From Blasia pusilla (Eukaryota; Marchantiophyta; Marchantiopsida; Blasiales), in the NCBI GenBank assembly GCA_050084515.1, contig CM114271.1, positions 54,064,001-54,128,000 of the forward strand: a stretch of DNA of 64,000 bases, in the 5' to 3' direction. A program made the position numbers and the translations under genes. The notes below the pieces were generated by a model. It was given only the letters and a program-made list of their open reading frames with translations, was not told the DNA's origin and did not search any database. Each line of letters begins with the position of its first letter. Positions within the stretch are counted from its first letter, which is position 1. This document shows positions 1 through 10,999 of the stretch, in pieces.

Positions 1-470
1 CTAACTCTTCAAACGTTGGATATTTCTCTCTCACATAAATAGAGGTGTCAAAATACTTGAAATCTTTTGGAAGGCCTTGAAGAGTGAACAAAATATATAA
101 GATCATCGTCTTCTATAGTCACTCTAATGTTATTCAATTGATCAACAATATGTACTGTGTCACCTTTTGGTTTGGCCTCATCACTTGCAACAAGCTTATA
201 AATTTCTTGATTCGTGAGAAATTTTTTCCTTTGAAACTTCTAGACATTATATTGTGCTTATCTAGCTTCTCGATGCGTTGATTGTTAAGGAACACTCTAT
301 GAAGAACGTCCTTACTCAAAAAAATCTTAATTTCAAACTCTCCACTGCTCCAATTGAAACATAGACCATTTCTACATAAAAATCGTAAAAAATCAACCAA
401 TTGAATGGAATAACTAATCAAAATTGGCCTATAGAGAGCAAACTACATAACTTTCCTTCACTAATTACAC
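1..470 (-). pseudogene. Ty1/copia-type gag fragment
   Basis: Read on the minus strand, the first ~280 bases give a run typical of the copia Gag capsid region (UBN2/Retrotran_gag_2): a stretch resembling VTIEDDDLIYF followed, after a one-base frame change, by LQGLPKDFKYFDTSIYVREK. Upstream, at about 230-420, lies DVLHRVFLNNQRIEKLDKHN, also Gag-like. The fragment runs off the left edge of the window, so the pol part, if present, is outside. Frame changes and the lack of a continuous frame mark it as a relic. The assignment comes from recalled family motifs and is reasonably firm for copia gag; no LTR or primer-binding site was seen. Confidence 0.6.
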
Positions 471-888
471 TTTCTTAAATTTGGTATTGCAAGACCTTAT
501 AATGGTATGTCGAATGATTTTGGATGCATTGGAAAGCTATCAATGAGCTCTTAAAGACGGTAAAAATAATTCTTTGCTACTATTATTTTTGACATGGATC
601 TTGATTTCTGAATCGATCGGGAAGCCCTACAAAATGCCTCTAAAGTTTTATCATCGTCACAACTCCACCTCAAAATCTTCTCGCATTGAGCTATGATTGA
701 AATTTTCTTTTCCCAAACTATAATTTTGCCTCCCCTTGCCTCTCTTCTCTTAAACAAAAATATTTTCAATTGATGATCTTCAATCTCTTTGATACTATAA
801 AGGAAATTTCCAAAGAAGCGTAATAAATAGGATACGTCTCTCACACCACCATGGAGAACAATTTTGCAATGATAGAATGAGTGGATGC
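471..888. other. Unassigned stretch, possible 5' part of the copia relic
   Basis: A minus-strand open frame of 124 codons covers 551-925, but its translation is not recognised and it runs into the LTR fragment that starts near 889. It may be the start of the copia gag relic in a decayed state. No RNA gene, repeat or promoter was recognised. Confidence 0.25.
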
Positions 889-1506
889 TTTTCGCGAACC
901 TCCTAACCAAACAGACGCCAAGCAAAATATCAGAACTCTAGTGTGCTTAGGCTACAATGATTGCGCTTTAGAGAGGTCTCTTGGAAAATTCCAAGAGACG
1001 AAACACATAATAGAGTTTAATTTGTGTGTTTAATCTGTTTATGGTTGCGACTAGGAAACCATGACCAAACTTGAGCCAAGAATTGAGATGAGTTTAGTCT
1101 AGGAAGGTTAGTTGCCAAAGAGGTGAGAACCACTTTTGGAACAAGACGAGCGTTGGGGGATTTCGACTGTATTTCAGACCATAAAATTTAGTCCCAATTT
1201 GGGTTTGGAACAAGTAAGATGGCGTTGGAAAGCCTATGTCAAGAAAATTACAACGCATCAAAGATCTCAGAAAACGCTTAAGCACAGCTTGAGACATTAG
1301 CCAAAAATGATTGTAAGAGGAGTCAGGTTGAGGGCCAATTTGAGGGACCCGACTATCTTTCCCTAAAGTAAGGTGGAGTGTCTCCAAGGATTTTGGGAAC
1401 ACGAACCCCACTTTGAGCGCCAAACGACGTCTCAAGGGCACAGGATGGAACGAGAGTTTGGCGTTAGAACTCGAAACCCAAACTTGATCCAAGGGAGTGG
1501 ATTTCA
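889..1506 (+). repeat. Chromovirus LTR fragment, U3 end first (copy I)
   Basis: This matches the complete LTR at 47534-48529 read in reverse complement. It begins near the LTR start (TTCGCGAACCTCC against TGTCGCGACCCTC), continues through the CCAAACNNNNGCCAAGC segment, and reaches the part with CGCCAAACGACGTCTCAAG before stopping at about 1506. The last ~350 bases of the LTR are missing. It points rightward, opposite to the pol relic that begins at about 1525, so this is not a simple element-plus-3' LTR arrangement. Apparent open frames here are chance frames within the LTR. Confidence 0.7.
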
Positions 1507-1524
1507 CCGTCTAGTGTATCATGA

Positions 1525-3880
1525 ATGACATCACCACAAGCCCCAAAAGATAATAATCTTCCGCGTCGACGTTAGTGCAAGCCGGAATGTTAGTATTTGA
1601 ACACTTGGTCTTGATCCAGGTGCCTTATCCGAATACAAACTCTCACCTCAAATACTCATTATTTGCCTCTTTGACCTACATACTAAGCATATGAAAAACT
1701 ACTAATTGCCATGCACTACCATTTTTAAATTGCAATTACTAGCATCAAATATCCAAATCCATGGATTTTTATTGAAACAACTAAACTTTTATAGTTACAA
1801 CGGGTTTGTGGCGCAAGCTTCCTCATCACAAGTTATGTCCTTTGCTTCATCATGTACTAACATATATGCTTATCTTGCATCCATCTGAAGGCTCGTAACG
1901 CCTCTTATGCGTGTTTCAAATATGCCTCCGCAATCCAAGTCGCCTCTTTCATATGGTAGCCTTTCTACTTGACCAAGTAGTCGTACTTGGTGGCTCTATG
2001 CCTGGAATGCATAATGGTATCCACCTCAAACTCTTGTTCCTCATTTATGATGACCTGTTGTGGTCTCAACATAATTTTCCGTTTTGGACGCACATTGTCT
2101 TGAAGACACTTCTACAATAATGACACATGGAAAGTCGGATGAATCTTAAACTCGTTTGGCAGCTCAAATCTATACACATCCTCAAATGGCTTTGCCTTGA
2201 TTACATACAGTCCAACATACTTGGTTGAAAATTTCACAAAAAATTCCTTTGGAAGAGTGGGATTCCTCATACTCAACCACACTTGTTCCAGTACTTGGAA
2301 ACTCACTTGGTGTCAATTCTTGTTAGCATGCTTGGCGTACCTTAGTTGAGCCTTGGCAAGACTTCTTCTTGCTAGCTATTTTTGTTCTTGCATTTCCACT
2401 AACAAAATTTCCGTTGTTGCTTGACGAGTGTATGCCAATGTAGCGCCCCTCGAAAGGGCCAAGTCAAGAGGCCCTTCTAGTTCTCTTTGATACCCTAGAA
2501 GAAACAGAGATTCTCCAATTGCCGAGTTGTAACAATACTCAGCCATGCTTAGCAACTTTGCCCAATCTCGTTGGTCCGTACTCACATAATTCCTTAAGTA
2601 CCAGTTCACGTCCAAGTTTACTTTTTCAATTTGCCCATCTGTTTGAGGATGGAAGGTAGTACTAAAGCTGAGTTTGGTCCTAAACCTCATGAATAGGTAT
2701 TTTCAAAAGGGACTCATAAACTTTGGATCTCGATCGGACACAATGCTCCTAGGCAATCCATGAGCTTGCCACCAACTATCAAGAAACAGTCGGGAAGTTG
2801 TATAGGCGTTACAGAATCTCTTGTCAGTACAAACCTCCCTAACTTACTCAACCGATCAGCTATCACAAGTATAGCGTTGTATCCCTCGGATTCTGGAAGA
2901 CTCGTTATGAAATCCATGCTTACACTTTGCAAGGGTCCCTTCAGGATCGGCAAAGGACAAAGTAAGTCTTGCTTCTTTGCATAAGAAAATTTATCGCTGA
3001 CAAGTCATGCAGGTCTTCATATATTGAGCAACATCTTCCGTCATGTTGGTCAGAAGAAACTCTTGGGAAAAATAGCAAGCGTGGATTTCTCCCCTTTATG
3101 TCTTGCCAACGGTCGGTCATGACATTCCACAAACACTTTGGTCCGTAGCTTGCCTTGGCCCTTATAGATCGTGCTCTACTTAAACGTTAGCAAACCATGC
3201 CTCAAACTTATGTTGGTCACCTTCTTTCCCCCCTTCAACTTTGTTAGGTACTCACTCACTTGTGCATCCTTCGTGCATCCTTCACGAATCCTTCTTTCCA
3301 GGTCTATTTCATTAGAGAACATTGCTCTCAAGACTTGTGTTGTCAATGATATATGCTCATCCCTGCAACTTAACACATCTGGAATGACATTGCCTTTCCT
3401 TGGCTTCTGGATTAGCTCCACATTCATCAATGCCAAGGTATCATGCCATCCGAGTTGCTTCGGTGCCACTCGATCCTGGGTCTCAAAATACTTGAGCGAA
3501 ATGTTATCGGTGGATAGTCGAAGATTGTGAAAACCCAAATAATGATGCTACTTCCTCAAACAATGAACCACCGTGAACAACTCTTTCTCATGAATGGTCC
3601 ATCTCTTTTTGGTGTCGCTAAGCTTCTTGTTCTCGTATGCTACAGGTCTTCCTTTTTGCACCAACATTCTTGCAATTGTGAAATCACTAGAATAAGTGTG
3701 AACCTCGATCGGTTGGTCAACTCCAAAAGCTTCAAAACTGGTTTCTACAAGAGGATCTCCTTAACTCAGTTGAACACCTCATCCACCTCGTGGGTCTTTA
3801 TTGTGTTGGAAAATTTGGCGGTCCAATCTGTGAGAGGTTTCACTATTCCCGAAAAGTTCTTCACGTATGTTCGATAAAAC
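1525..3880 (-). pseudogene. Ty3/gypsy chromovirus pol relic (RNase H, integrase, chromodomain), copy I
   Basis: Minus-strand blocks in several frames reproduce the order of copy III at 42-45 kb. They are RNase H (about 3880-3480, with a segment like RPVAYENKKLSD and LSTDNISLKYFETQDRVAPK), the integrase zinc region (about 3130-2990), the catalytic core (2953-2376, with SMDFITSLPESEG and a retained TDGQIEKVN Glu), the C-terminal beta domain (2306-2112, FKIHPTFHVS) and a decayed chromodomain at about 2050-1890. The 3' untranslated part matches 42560-42910. Frameshifts and stops make it non-functional. In contrast to copy III, the catalytic Asp of SDRDPK and the Glu of the core are still present here. 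The relic is cut at about 3880, inside RT/RNase H, by an oppositely oriented LTR. Confidence 0.85.
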
Positions 3881-3886
3881 TTGACG

Positions 3887-4441
3887 CTGCGACTGTCTTT
3901 CCCTAAAGTTAGGGAGAGGGCAGTAATCCCCATAAGTAATGGAAAGGTGGAGTGTCTCCGAGGATTCTTGGAACAAGAACCCGACTTTGAGCGCCAAACG
4001 ACGTCTCAAGTGCACGAGATGGAACGGGAGTTTGGCGTTGCAACTCAAAACCTGAACCTGATCCGAGGGAGTGGGTTTCGTAAGCCACACTTGGATTCTT
4101 CCCTGTTACTCATTTTCGTGACTTGCCGTTAGGGGCTTATTGGATGTCCATGGGTCAATTAGAACCGCCAGGCATGCAAATGCTGTTTGAGGTTCTTGAA
4201 TCAATCAGAAAGTTTGTCCCAAGTCTTGAAAGACTCGCATGTGTTGTAAATCACGAAACTAGTAAGGTTGAGTTTGATGAGAGGCCGAGTGGAGAACTCG
4301 AAAAGTTAGAAATCTGATTGACTAAGACCCGACTAATGCAAGTGCGTATTTGAGTACATATGAGGATTGAGAACGTGTCTTACTGAACACGCGTTTCCGC
4401 AACATTAAAGATTTACGTTCAAGGAGAGTAGGCAGATGACA
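3887..4441 (+). repeat. Chromovirus LTR fragment, terminal half (copy I)
   Basis: This matches the reverse complement of the 47534-48090 part of the complete LTR: CGCCAAACGACGTCTCAAG, then the block with TTGGATGTCCATGGGTC, and finally a degenerate end CAAGGAGAGTAGGCAGATGACA at about 4441, corresponding to the CAAGGAGAGTAGGGGCGCGACA terminus of copy III. It points rightward and so opposes the pol relic to its left. The overlap in content with the 889-1506 fragment shows that these are two LTR copies and not one split LTR. Confidence 0.7.
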
Positions 4442-5176
4442 ATGCTAATCCTCTTCTCTTTTACATAGGATATGTAAAGGAACCCTAACCCATAGTCTTG
4501 AGTTAAATTACTTGTGATTAACTAACACTAGTTAAGATAATCATGTTTAACTAACTAATCAAGATTAACATTTCCTACTTTGTGTGAATACCAAATGTAG
4601 CAATTTGGATGTCTGATGGGCTTGATAATAACTTAGTCTTCAATAGGGTCCACATGGGAAAGTCCTTCCATAGGATTGATTGTTGCATTTCTTTCAACAT
4701 AATATTTGTTACAATAAACAAGAATTTTTTTTCTTATCCAAATGATTCTTCTTCATCCGTTTTTTGGATCACTTGCTTATTCTTCTTTTCTTTGAACCAG
4801 TAAAGCCTCATTAGCCTTCCTCATTTTCATGCCTTCCATTTGACTCATCCATCTCTCTATCTTCCATAATATTTAAGAAATGAAGATTTGGAGGTTGGTG
4901 ATTATGTCCCCTCTTCATGACAACTCCTTACCTCCAACGATTGTAAGTAATGTGTCCAACTTGGTCACAATTGTAGCAATGAGATCTTCCCATGTCAATT
5001 CTCCTTCCTTAATTATTGCCTTTTCGTGGTGGGAAAATCTCTCGATCTATGCTTGCTTCCCTACATGGAGCATTGATATTTCGGTAGTAGTTATCTCATC
5101 TTTAGAATTCATCTTGCCTTTGTTTATTAGGAAACTCCACAGGCACAGGCCCTTGGTGAGTAATCATACCATGGCT
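4442..5176 (-). pseudogene. Retrotransposon gag remnant with zinc knuckle
   Basis: On the minus strand, about 4995-4950 reads SHCYNCDQVGHITYN, a CCHC zinc knuckle (CX2CX4HX4C) in which the last Cys is replaced. Further 3' (about 4900-4600) a Lys/Glu-rich stretch continues. There is no intact frame and no protease motif. Whether it belongs to copia or gypsy cannot be settled. Around 4640-4670 a ~28-base piece (GGGTCCACATGGGAAAGTCC) resembles the dispersed repeat at 10729-10815 and 56425-56520. Confidence 0.45.
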
Positions 5177-5210
5177 TCCTCCTCCTCCTCCTCCTCCTCC
5201 TCCTCCTCCT
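5177..5210. repeat. (TCC)n microsatellite
   Basis: An uninterrupted run of about 11 TCC triplets. In frames on either strand it would encode poly-Ser or poly-Glu; there is no reason to think it is translated. Confidence 0.95.
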
Positions 5211-5245
5211 TGATATGCAAGAGAATCTTCAATAAAATATGCATG

Positions 5246-5830
5246 TTTGTCACGTCTTTTAGGATAGATCGGTGGGATCTAATAGAGCGTCTTCGTGAGT
5301 AGTGGAGGACACGCTCAGTAGGTCGCGGATGACCTGTTGAGGCTCCACAAAACTTGAGAGAGCAGGTTTCCCCTTCGTTTCGGCTCATTTGGAGCCATAT
5401 TGAGGAACTTACTATTTTAGGTAAGTACCATTTTGAGTATATGGCCGAATTTCTATTTTTGGTAAGTGCCCTTGACCTCCTACATCATGCCAAGAGCCAA
5501 GGAGGTGACTTGGGAAAATAAGTTACCATGGAGGGAGCTTGGGAGAGGGGAGGGGTATACCTCAAGGAGAGAGAGCTTGAGAGCTCATTCTCTCTTTGTT
5601 GAACCTCTTGGCATGAGGCGGCGGAGGTATGGTACCTTGCCTTGTGAGTGTAACCCAAGCCTCTCATTAGGAGAGTGGGTTTGGTTTGACATGAGAGAGA
5701 GTGCACACCTTTGAGAGCTATGGTGTGAGATGGTGTAGAGAGAGATTGGATCTTACTTTAATTGGAGATATTTTGGTACTTTTGTCTCGTTGTTTGGATG
5801 TGTGTTCCGTGACAGTGATGTGTATGCCCA
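5246..5830 (+). repeat. Repeat A, copy 1
   Basis: A ~600 bp dispersed repeat present four times in the window. It starts around GTCACGTCTTTTAGGATAGA and contains the conserved blocks GGCTCATTTGGAGCCATATTG, AGCCAAGGAGGTGACTTGGG, GTTGAACCTCTTGGCATGAGG and GGTTTGGTTTGACATGAGAG, ending in a section with GGAGATATTTTGGTACTTTTG. There is no coding capacity. Copies 2 and 3 flank the methyltransferase-type gypsy relic in that relic's orientation, so it may be that element's LTR, but clear TG/CA ends were not found. An unrelated multicopy repeat is the alternative. Confidence 0.75.
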
Positions 5831-6235
5831 CGACAATGTAAAATAGCCATATTCATCTTGGTTGTTAGAGTAGTACTTCTCGTATATAGGGATTTTAGTT
5901 TTAGATAATCTTAAATTGATAATGAATTTATTCAAAAGATGTAGCGGGTTGATTAGAAAACAAAGTTTAATCCCAGTGGTAAGTCCCTCCATAATAAGTT
6001 CTAAACCTTTGAAACACGATTTATGAAGGGTAGAACTATGACATTGACTCATATCAGTTTGCAATCCATCTAAAAGATTAATTTTAAATATTAATTTGAT
6101 TATGAATAATATTTAATTTATCGTGTGCATACACAATGCTACTCAATATACATTGTTGTCACCAAACACACACACACAAACACGCACGATCCCATGCTAA
6201 GTCATGGCATCCAAACAATGAGACAAGAAGTACCA
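5831..6235. other. Spacer between inverted copies of repeat A
   Basis: AT-rich spacer between copy 1 (plus) and copy 2 (minus). It contains a short ACACACACA stretch at about 6166-6177. No gene recognised. The two flanking copies could pair as arms of a large hairpin. Confidence 0.5.
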
Positions 6236-6556
6236 AAATATCTCCAAGAAAATAAGATCCAATCTCTCTCACAACACCATAATTTTCACATGTGTGCACT
6301 CTCACATGTCTCTCTCAATGAGAGGCTTGGGTTACATTCACAAGGCAAGGGACCATAGCTCCGCCGACTCTTGCCAAGAGGTTTAACAAAAAAAGAACGA
6401 GCTCTCAAGCTCTCTTTCCTTGAGGTATATCCCCCCCTTCTCCCAAGCTCTCTCCATGGTAACCTATGCTCCCAAGTCACCTCCTTGGCTCTTGACCTTA
6501 TGTAGGAGGTCAAGGGTCACTAACCTAAAATATAAAGTCGGCCATATACTCAAAAG
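6236..6556 (-). repeat. Repeat A, copy 2 (5' truncated)
   Basis: Reverse complement of copy 1 from TTTTGAGTATATGGCCGA to the GGAGATATTTTGGTACTTCTTG segment. The first ~180 bases of the repeat are missing. It abuts the integrase end of the gypsy relic at about 6557. Confidence 0.75.
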
Positions 6557-8709
6557 GTCTGATCACACAAAGTCTGAAACTCATCGCAAAACTCTGTACT
6601 CTGGTCTGTCAACACCTCAATTGGTGCGCCGTAATGACTCAACACTCGATCTATGAAGGCATACGCTACTCCCTCACTCGATTTGTCAAGCAATGCAACT
6701 AAATCTATCCACTTTGAGAAGTTCTCGACCATCACCAACACATAACGACTATGGCGCTCCGTCAAAGGCAAAGGTCCTGCAAAATCCAAACTCCATCTAT
6801 AACCTAAACCAATGCAACTGTGGAGTCGGAGCATTGAACGATGCTCAGACTCGATCACATACCATGCATATGGGAACAAACTGTTGAACGTCAATTTGCA
6901 TGCCTCGCCACCAATATTGAATCTGGAGCAAGCTGTACGTCCGCTTCACTCCAAAATGACCCAACTCATCGTGGGCATGACCCACCAAACTTGCTCTCTA
7001 CGAAGGATGAGGCACTACACGCACTCCACCATCCTCCCACACTCGCAACATATATATCCCCTCCCACCGAAACCGTTTAGCTCGTTGTAGGAACCGATCC
7101 CGGTCTCTAGCACCCACTTTGCTCGCGACGTTGCCAGCACGCAGGTACTCCAAGACCACTCCATTGTCGTGAATATCTTGGCCACCTGCTGTCTCCACAC
7201 CGGCCTTTGGATCTAAGGACTCTCCATCAGACCTCGCCATTGAAGTCCCAGCAATCTAACTCTCCATAATCAACAAGCCCAAATAGGCTTACGCATGCTA
7301 TCCTGGCACCAAATCCTCATCACTCTCACCATGCTAACGAGCTCTAGTCGCATCTCGCTGACTCGGGCATGGGTTACGGCTCAAACCATCTGCATTCTGG
7401 TTGAGCATCATAGATCTATGCACCACCTAGAAGTCATACTCTTGCAACAAAAGAGCCCACTTCGAAAGCTTCCGTGTAAGCTTGTCGGACTCCATCAACC
7501 ACTTAAGTGGATGATGATCAGTAATGATGGTAAAGGGATTTCTGAATAGATAACATCTTAAATGTGCGACAGCCGACACTGCAGCCAAAAGCACTCACCC
7601 TCATACGAGCTATACTTCGCCTCTGCAGCATTGTTCGAGCAACTAGCGTAAGCCACCATGAACTCTCTACCATCATCGTCATGCTAGGTGAGCACGGCTC
7701 CAAGCCCCAACATGCTCCAATTGGTATGCAATTGGAAAGGAAGCCCCGTAATCGGTCTCCTCAATATGGGCACAGATGTCAATCTGGCCTTGAGCATCTG
7801 AAATGCTCTCTCCAGCTCATCCCCCCAATGCCACTCTTGATCCATCTTGGTCAGCAAGGTCAGCGGCTTCGCAATCGAGCTGAAACCCTTGATATACTGT
7901 CGATATAAGTTCCCCAATCCCATGAATGCACAAACTCGACTCACATCTGTAGGGCGTGGAATGTGTGAAATAACCTCTACCTTCTTCTGCTGCATACGAA
8001 GGCCACCTAGGTATATCATAAGACTCAAATACTCAATCGGGTCGTAGAAGAACTTGTGCTTGCTTGGATGTAGCTTCAACCCATGTTATTGCAATCGTTG
8101 AAACACCTCCTCAAGATTTCGCTCATGCTCCTCAACCATGGGGGTAAAGACTACGATGTCATCAATATAACACCTAGCAAAATCCAGACCTGCCAAGATC
8201 CTATCCATGACCCTCTGAAACTCAGCCAGAGCGTTCTTTAACCCTAATGGTAAGAACCGTCACTGGTACAAGTAATCCTTCCCGTGAGGATCGATGCCCC
8301 AAAATGTCGTCTTGTGCTTGTCCTCCAATCTGATATGCAGCTGATGGTATCCGGCTCAAAGATCTAACAATCTTAAGACCATTGCATGCCCAATAACATC
8401 AAAGATCTCCTTAGGAGTGGGCATGGCATACCTATCGGACTTCGTCTGCCGATTGATAGGTCGGTAATCTCCACACATCTGCCTATCCATGCAGTTGCCA
8501 TGCACATCCTTCTCGGCGGGCATGACATTGGCAGATGCATACTCTCCATGCGACATCTCCAATATTCCTGCTCCAACCAAGTCCTGGCTCCTACTCAGAA
8601 TCATAGCCCTCTCCATGTCACTGTACCTATAGATTCGTCGGAAGATCAACGTGTCACTCGACAACTCAATGCGGATCCCTGGACCCTTCAACATACCCAA
8701 ATCATGCAT
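6557..8709 (-). pseudogene. Ty3/gypsy pol relic of the methyltransferase-bearing lineage (RT, RNase H, integrase)
   Basis: Minus-strand blocks in order. RT is at 8709-7684: MCGDYRPINRQTKSDRYAMP, then CYIDDIVVF with the catalytic Asp pair at about 8180-8150, then HPSKHKFF. RNase H is at about 7700-7250, with SYEGECFWLQ and LKWLMESDKL. The integrase zinc region is at about 7030-6850 (HAHDELGHFG and CMVCDR), and the integrase core at 6894-6550 is LDFAGPLPLTERHSRYVLVM with DRVLSHYGAPIEVLTDQSTE. The core stops before the catalytic Glu, where repeat A begins. Stops and frameshifts occur throughout. It is the same lineage as 32510-34220 and 27455-27751 and clearly distinct from the chromovirus copies. 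Confidence 0.85.
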
Positions 8710-9112
8710 ACTTAATGCAAAACAACTCCTATAACTCCTAAGGAACTCGTGTATCTGGCGCTGCTATCCTCCTGTGAGCTTAGGGCCCATATCTGGCTCC
8801 CAAGTCTCCATCGTGACTACGGTAGGACTCTCCGGCGTGGGTGTTGGTGGTTGCTATGGTGCAACCCCGTCTTGGACAAAAAAATCGACTGCTCCCTTGT
8901 AGCCAACTGCAAAATCGGATCTCCATGTGCAGTATCCGGAACCACGCTCGATGTTGTGGCTACCATCTCCCGGCGTACTGCAAAAAATCCCAATAAGTCC
9001 AAGGGTGTCTCTCCCGATCACCCGTGGTATGTCGATCTCCTTGGGTCTCACCCCCAGCCATTGCCTCAACCGTTTTTCTCGGCATAGGGCTCACCAACAC
9101 AACTGTTGTGAT
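8710..9112 (-). pseudogene. Decayed linker/protease region between methyltransferase and RT
   Basis: Two overlapping minus-strand frames show related text, for example RPKEIDIPRVIGRDT followed by a DLLGFFAVRREMVATTSSV-like segment at about 9060-8900. These look like one coding segment broken by frameshifts. A DTG/DSG protease motif was not found. Its position between the methyltransferase and RT fits a Gag-Pol linker in this element. Confidence 0.45.
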
Positions 9113-9751
9113 CTATCGTGCTCGTGAATCCACACTCGCCGTATCCAACAAAATTTTCGGGCCGATCCATGGGCGCACATGATGTGCACTTATCACCACA
9201 CGGAACCTCGAATTGCCCAAAATCAGTACATTCTCCAAAATGTATGCTGAATGACGAGACTGATGCTCTTGCAAGTGTCGCGAGATCCGCATCTCCCAAA
9301 ACAACATGGACGGAGAGTCTGCTAATCCGATATCCCGTTCAGCACTCGACTGGCCCCGACATGGCCAACTAGCAATGACCAAGTCTATGGTCCCTACGCG
9401 CTCCAAGTCCTGCGCCCCCAACAATGAAATGTCATTCGGTAGGGAACTCTAGTAACCTTGAATGGCAGACGCAGAGAACAAGTCTGGAAAACAGAGGCGT
9501 AACTGCGCCACATGGTGACGTGAAGCGCGCCTCGTAACATCAGCAATCTCCATATACATGTACTGTTGCACGCACATTCCAGCCTGCAAAACAACAGCTA
9601 ACCCAATGCTGATCCCTCCAAAGAGATCCAACACTCGAATACCCTCCTTAGGGATGCACCACACAATCAGGATGGTGTCCAAAAGGGTTATAGCAGCACT
9701 CCTAGCTACTTGGGTTTCCTCTGACCTGTCACACTCTGGTGCAAACGTCTT
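9113..9751 (-). pseudogene. Cytosine-5 DNA methyltransferase domain carried in a gypsy retrotransposon
   Basis: The minus strand gives one frame of about 215 codons with a single internal stop (TAG at 9446-9448). Visible C5-methyltransferase motifs are motif I, VLDLFGGISIGLA (about 9631-9596, SAM binding); motif IV, LVIASWPCRGQS (about 9382-9347), with the catalytic Cys of the Pro-Cys pair at about 9361; and motif VI, YILENV (about 9244-9227). The family enzyme transfers a methyl group from SAM to cytosine C5. The frame ends at an Arg-rich SRAR, about where motif VIII lies; the target-recognition region and motifs IX-X are not recognisable. The first codons at 9763-9752 belong to repeat A. 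Downstream on the same strand lie the linker, RT, RNase H and integrase. The wording resembles DNMT3/DRM-like enzymes more than CMT or MET1, but this is a weak call. It is an inactive relic here; the surviving motifs suggest the domain was once maintained. Confidence 0.8.
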
Positions 9752-10140
9752 GCAAGGGACCATAGCTGTGCCGCCTCATGCCAAGAGGTTCAACAAAGAG
9801 AAAATGAGCAAGTTCTCTCTCCTTAATGTATACCCCTCCCCTCTCCCAAGCTCTCTCCATGGGTACCTATGCTTCCAAGTCACCTCCTTGGACGTTGACC
9901 TGATATGGGAGGTTAAGGGTTACTTGCCAAAAATAGAAATTCAACTTTGTACTCGAAATGATACTAACCTAAAATAGCAAGTTCCTCAATATGGCTCCAA
10001 ATGAACCGAAACGAAGAGAAGACCTGCTCTCTAAGGTTTCCTAGGGCCTCAGAAGGTCATCCTTAACCTCATGAGCGTGTCCTCCACTACTCGCGAAGGT
10101 GCTCTACTAGATCTCACCGATCTATCATAAAAGACTTGAC
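9752..10140 (-). repeat. Repeat A, copy 3 (3' truncated)
   Basis: Reverse complement of the first two thirds of repeat A, from the GATAGATCGGTGAGATCTAG start (about 10135) to CATAGCTGTGCCGCCTCATG (about 9770). It stops exactly where the methyltransferase frame begins. With copy 2 it brackets the relic in the same orientation; the two truncated copies overlap in content by ~200 bp, so they are two copies and not one split by an insertion. Confidence 0.75.
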
Positions 10141-10720
10141 AAATTCCATAATGGTAGTGTATTTTATTTAATATAAATAGGATCAAAATATTTAAATGAA
10201 AATTTGTGGTCTTCTAAAAAGAAATAATGCCCAAAAAAGATTAAGGTATTGATAATAAATAACATATAGTTTTCCTGTTATAAGGTAAAAAAATATATGC
10301 AAAAGAGCATACCTTGTAGGATTCAAGACGCTTATAATTATAAGCATGGCCTAATTATTTAGCAACCCTTAAGGTCTTTTATGGCGATAGTACGTGGAAA
10401 TTTCACTTGAGAGGCCAATGATCAAGTGGAAGGTGGGGCAAGTCAATTGGATTTATAATCTTTCTTCCTTTCTACATATGATTTTGATAGGATATTCAAC
10501 TCATCAATTGTCTATGTGTCTTGTGGGCACTTATTGGATGTCCCATAAGTGGCTAAAGGATGTAGAGAATCTCTATTTAGGGATCTTATGGGCATACCTA
10601 TTGACACTCCCTAGCATTTGGCCATATCGTGAGCTTTCTTCTTATCCTCATCCTACTCTACTACCTTCTTATATAAGACATATATCTAGTCACATCAAGG
10701 TTGCATGGGGACAAACATCG
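10141..10720. other. AT-rich stretch, nothing recognised
   Basis: No domain, RNA gene or terminus recognised. An open stretch on the plus strand from 10394 is low-complexity-like and is not credible as a gene. Confidence 0.4.
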
Positions 10721-10728
10721 TATCCACG

Positions 10729-10990
10729 GATATGTCCATGTCTGTGGACTTTTGTGCGTCGTATGGAAGGACTTATCCATATGGGCCCCACCTCCCCTTT
10801 CTTTATCATCCCCCCACTTGCCTCCATGATCCGCATTTTCTCCTTTCTTCCTTCCCCCACCTTCACTCCTTTCCCCTTCATTGCCTCTTCCACCCTTGCC
10901 ATGCCTTCCACCATGAGCTATAAGTGTGGGCCCCACCTCTTGCAATCCATGTCGATGGACATGCCCAATCTTGTCTTTACATGTCCGTTG
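10729..10990 (+). repeat. Dispersed repeat with GTCCATGTCYGTGGA / GGAAGGACTT motif
   Basis: The block GTCCATGTCTGTGGACTT ... TATGGAAGGACTTATCC ... GGGCCCCAC recurs, reverse-complemented, at 56425-56520, and in part at about 4640-4670. A second GTCGATGGACATG lies at about 10950. No coding capacity. It may be a fragment of a MITE or LTR; termini were not found. Confidence 0.45.
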
Positions 10991-10999
10991 TAGGGACGA

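Noticed and set aside
5164-5388. Frame with poly-Glu
   Set aside because: It is the (TCC)n microsatellite read on the minus strand, next to repeat A; no domain.
8386-9977. Plus-strand frames opposite the methyltransferase-gypsy relic
   Set aside because: Shadow frames; the family motifs are on the minus strand.
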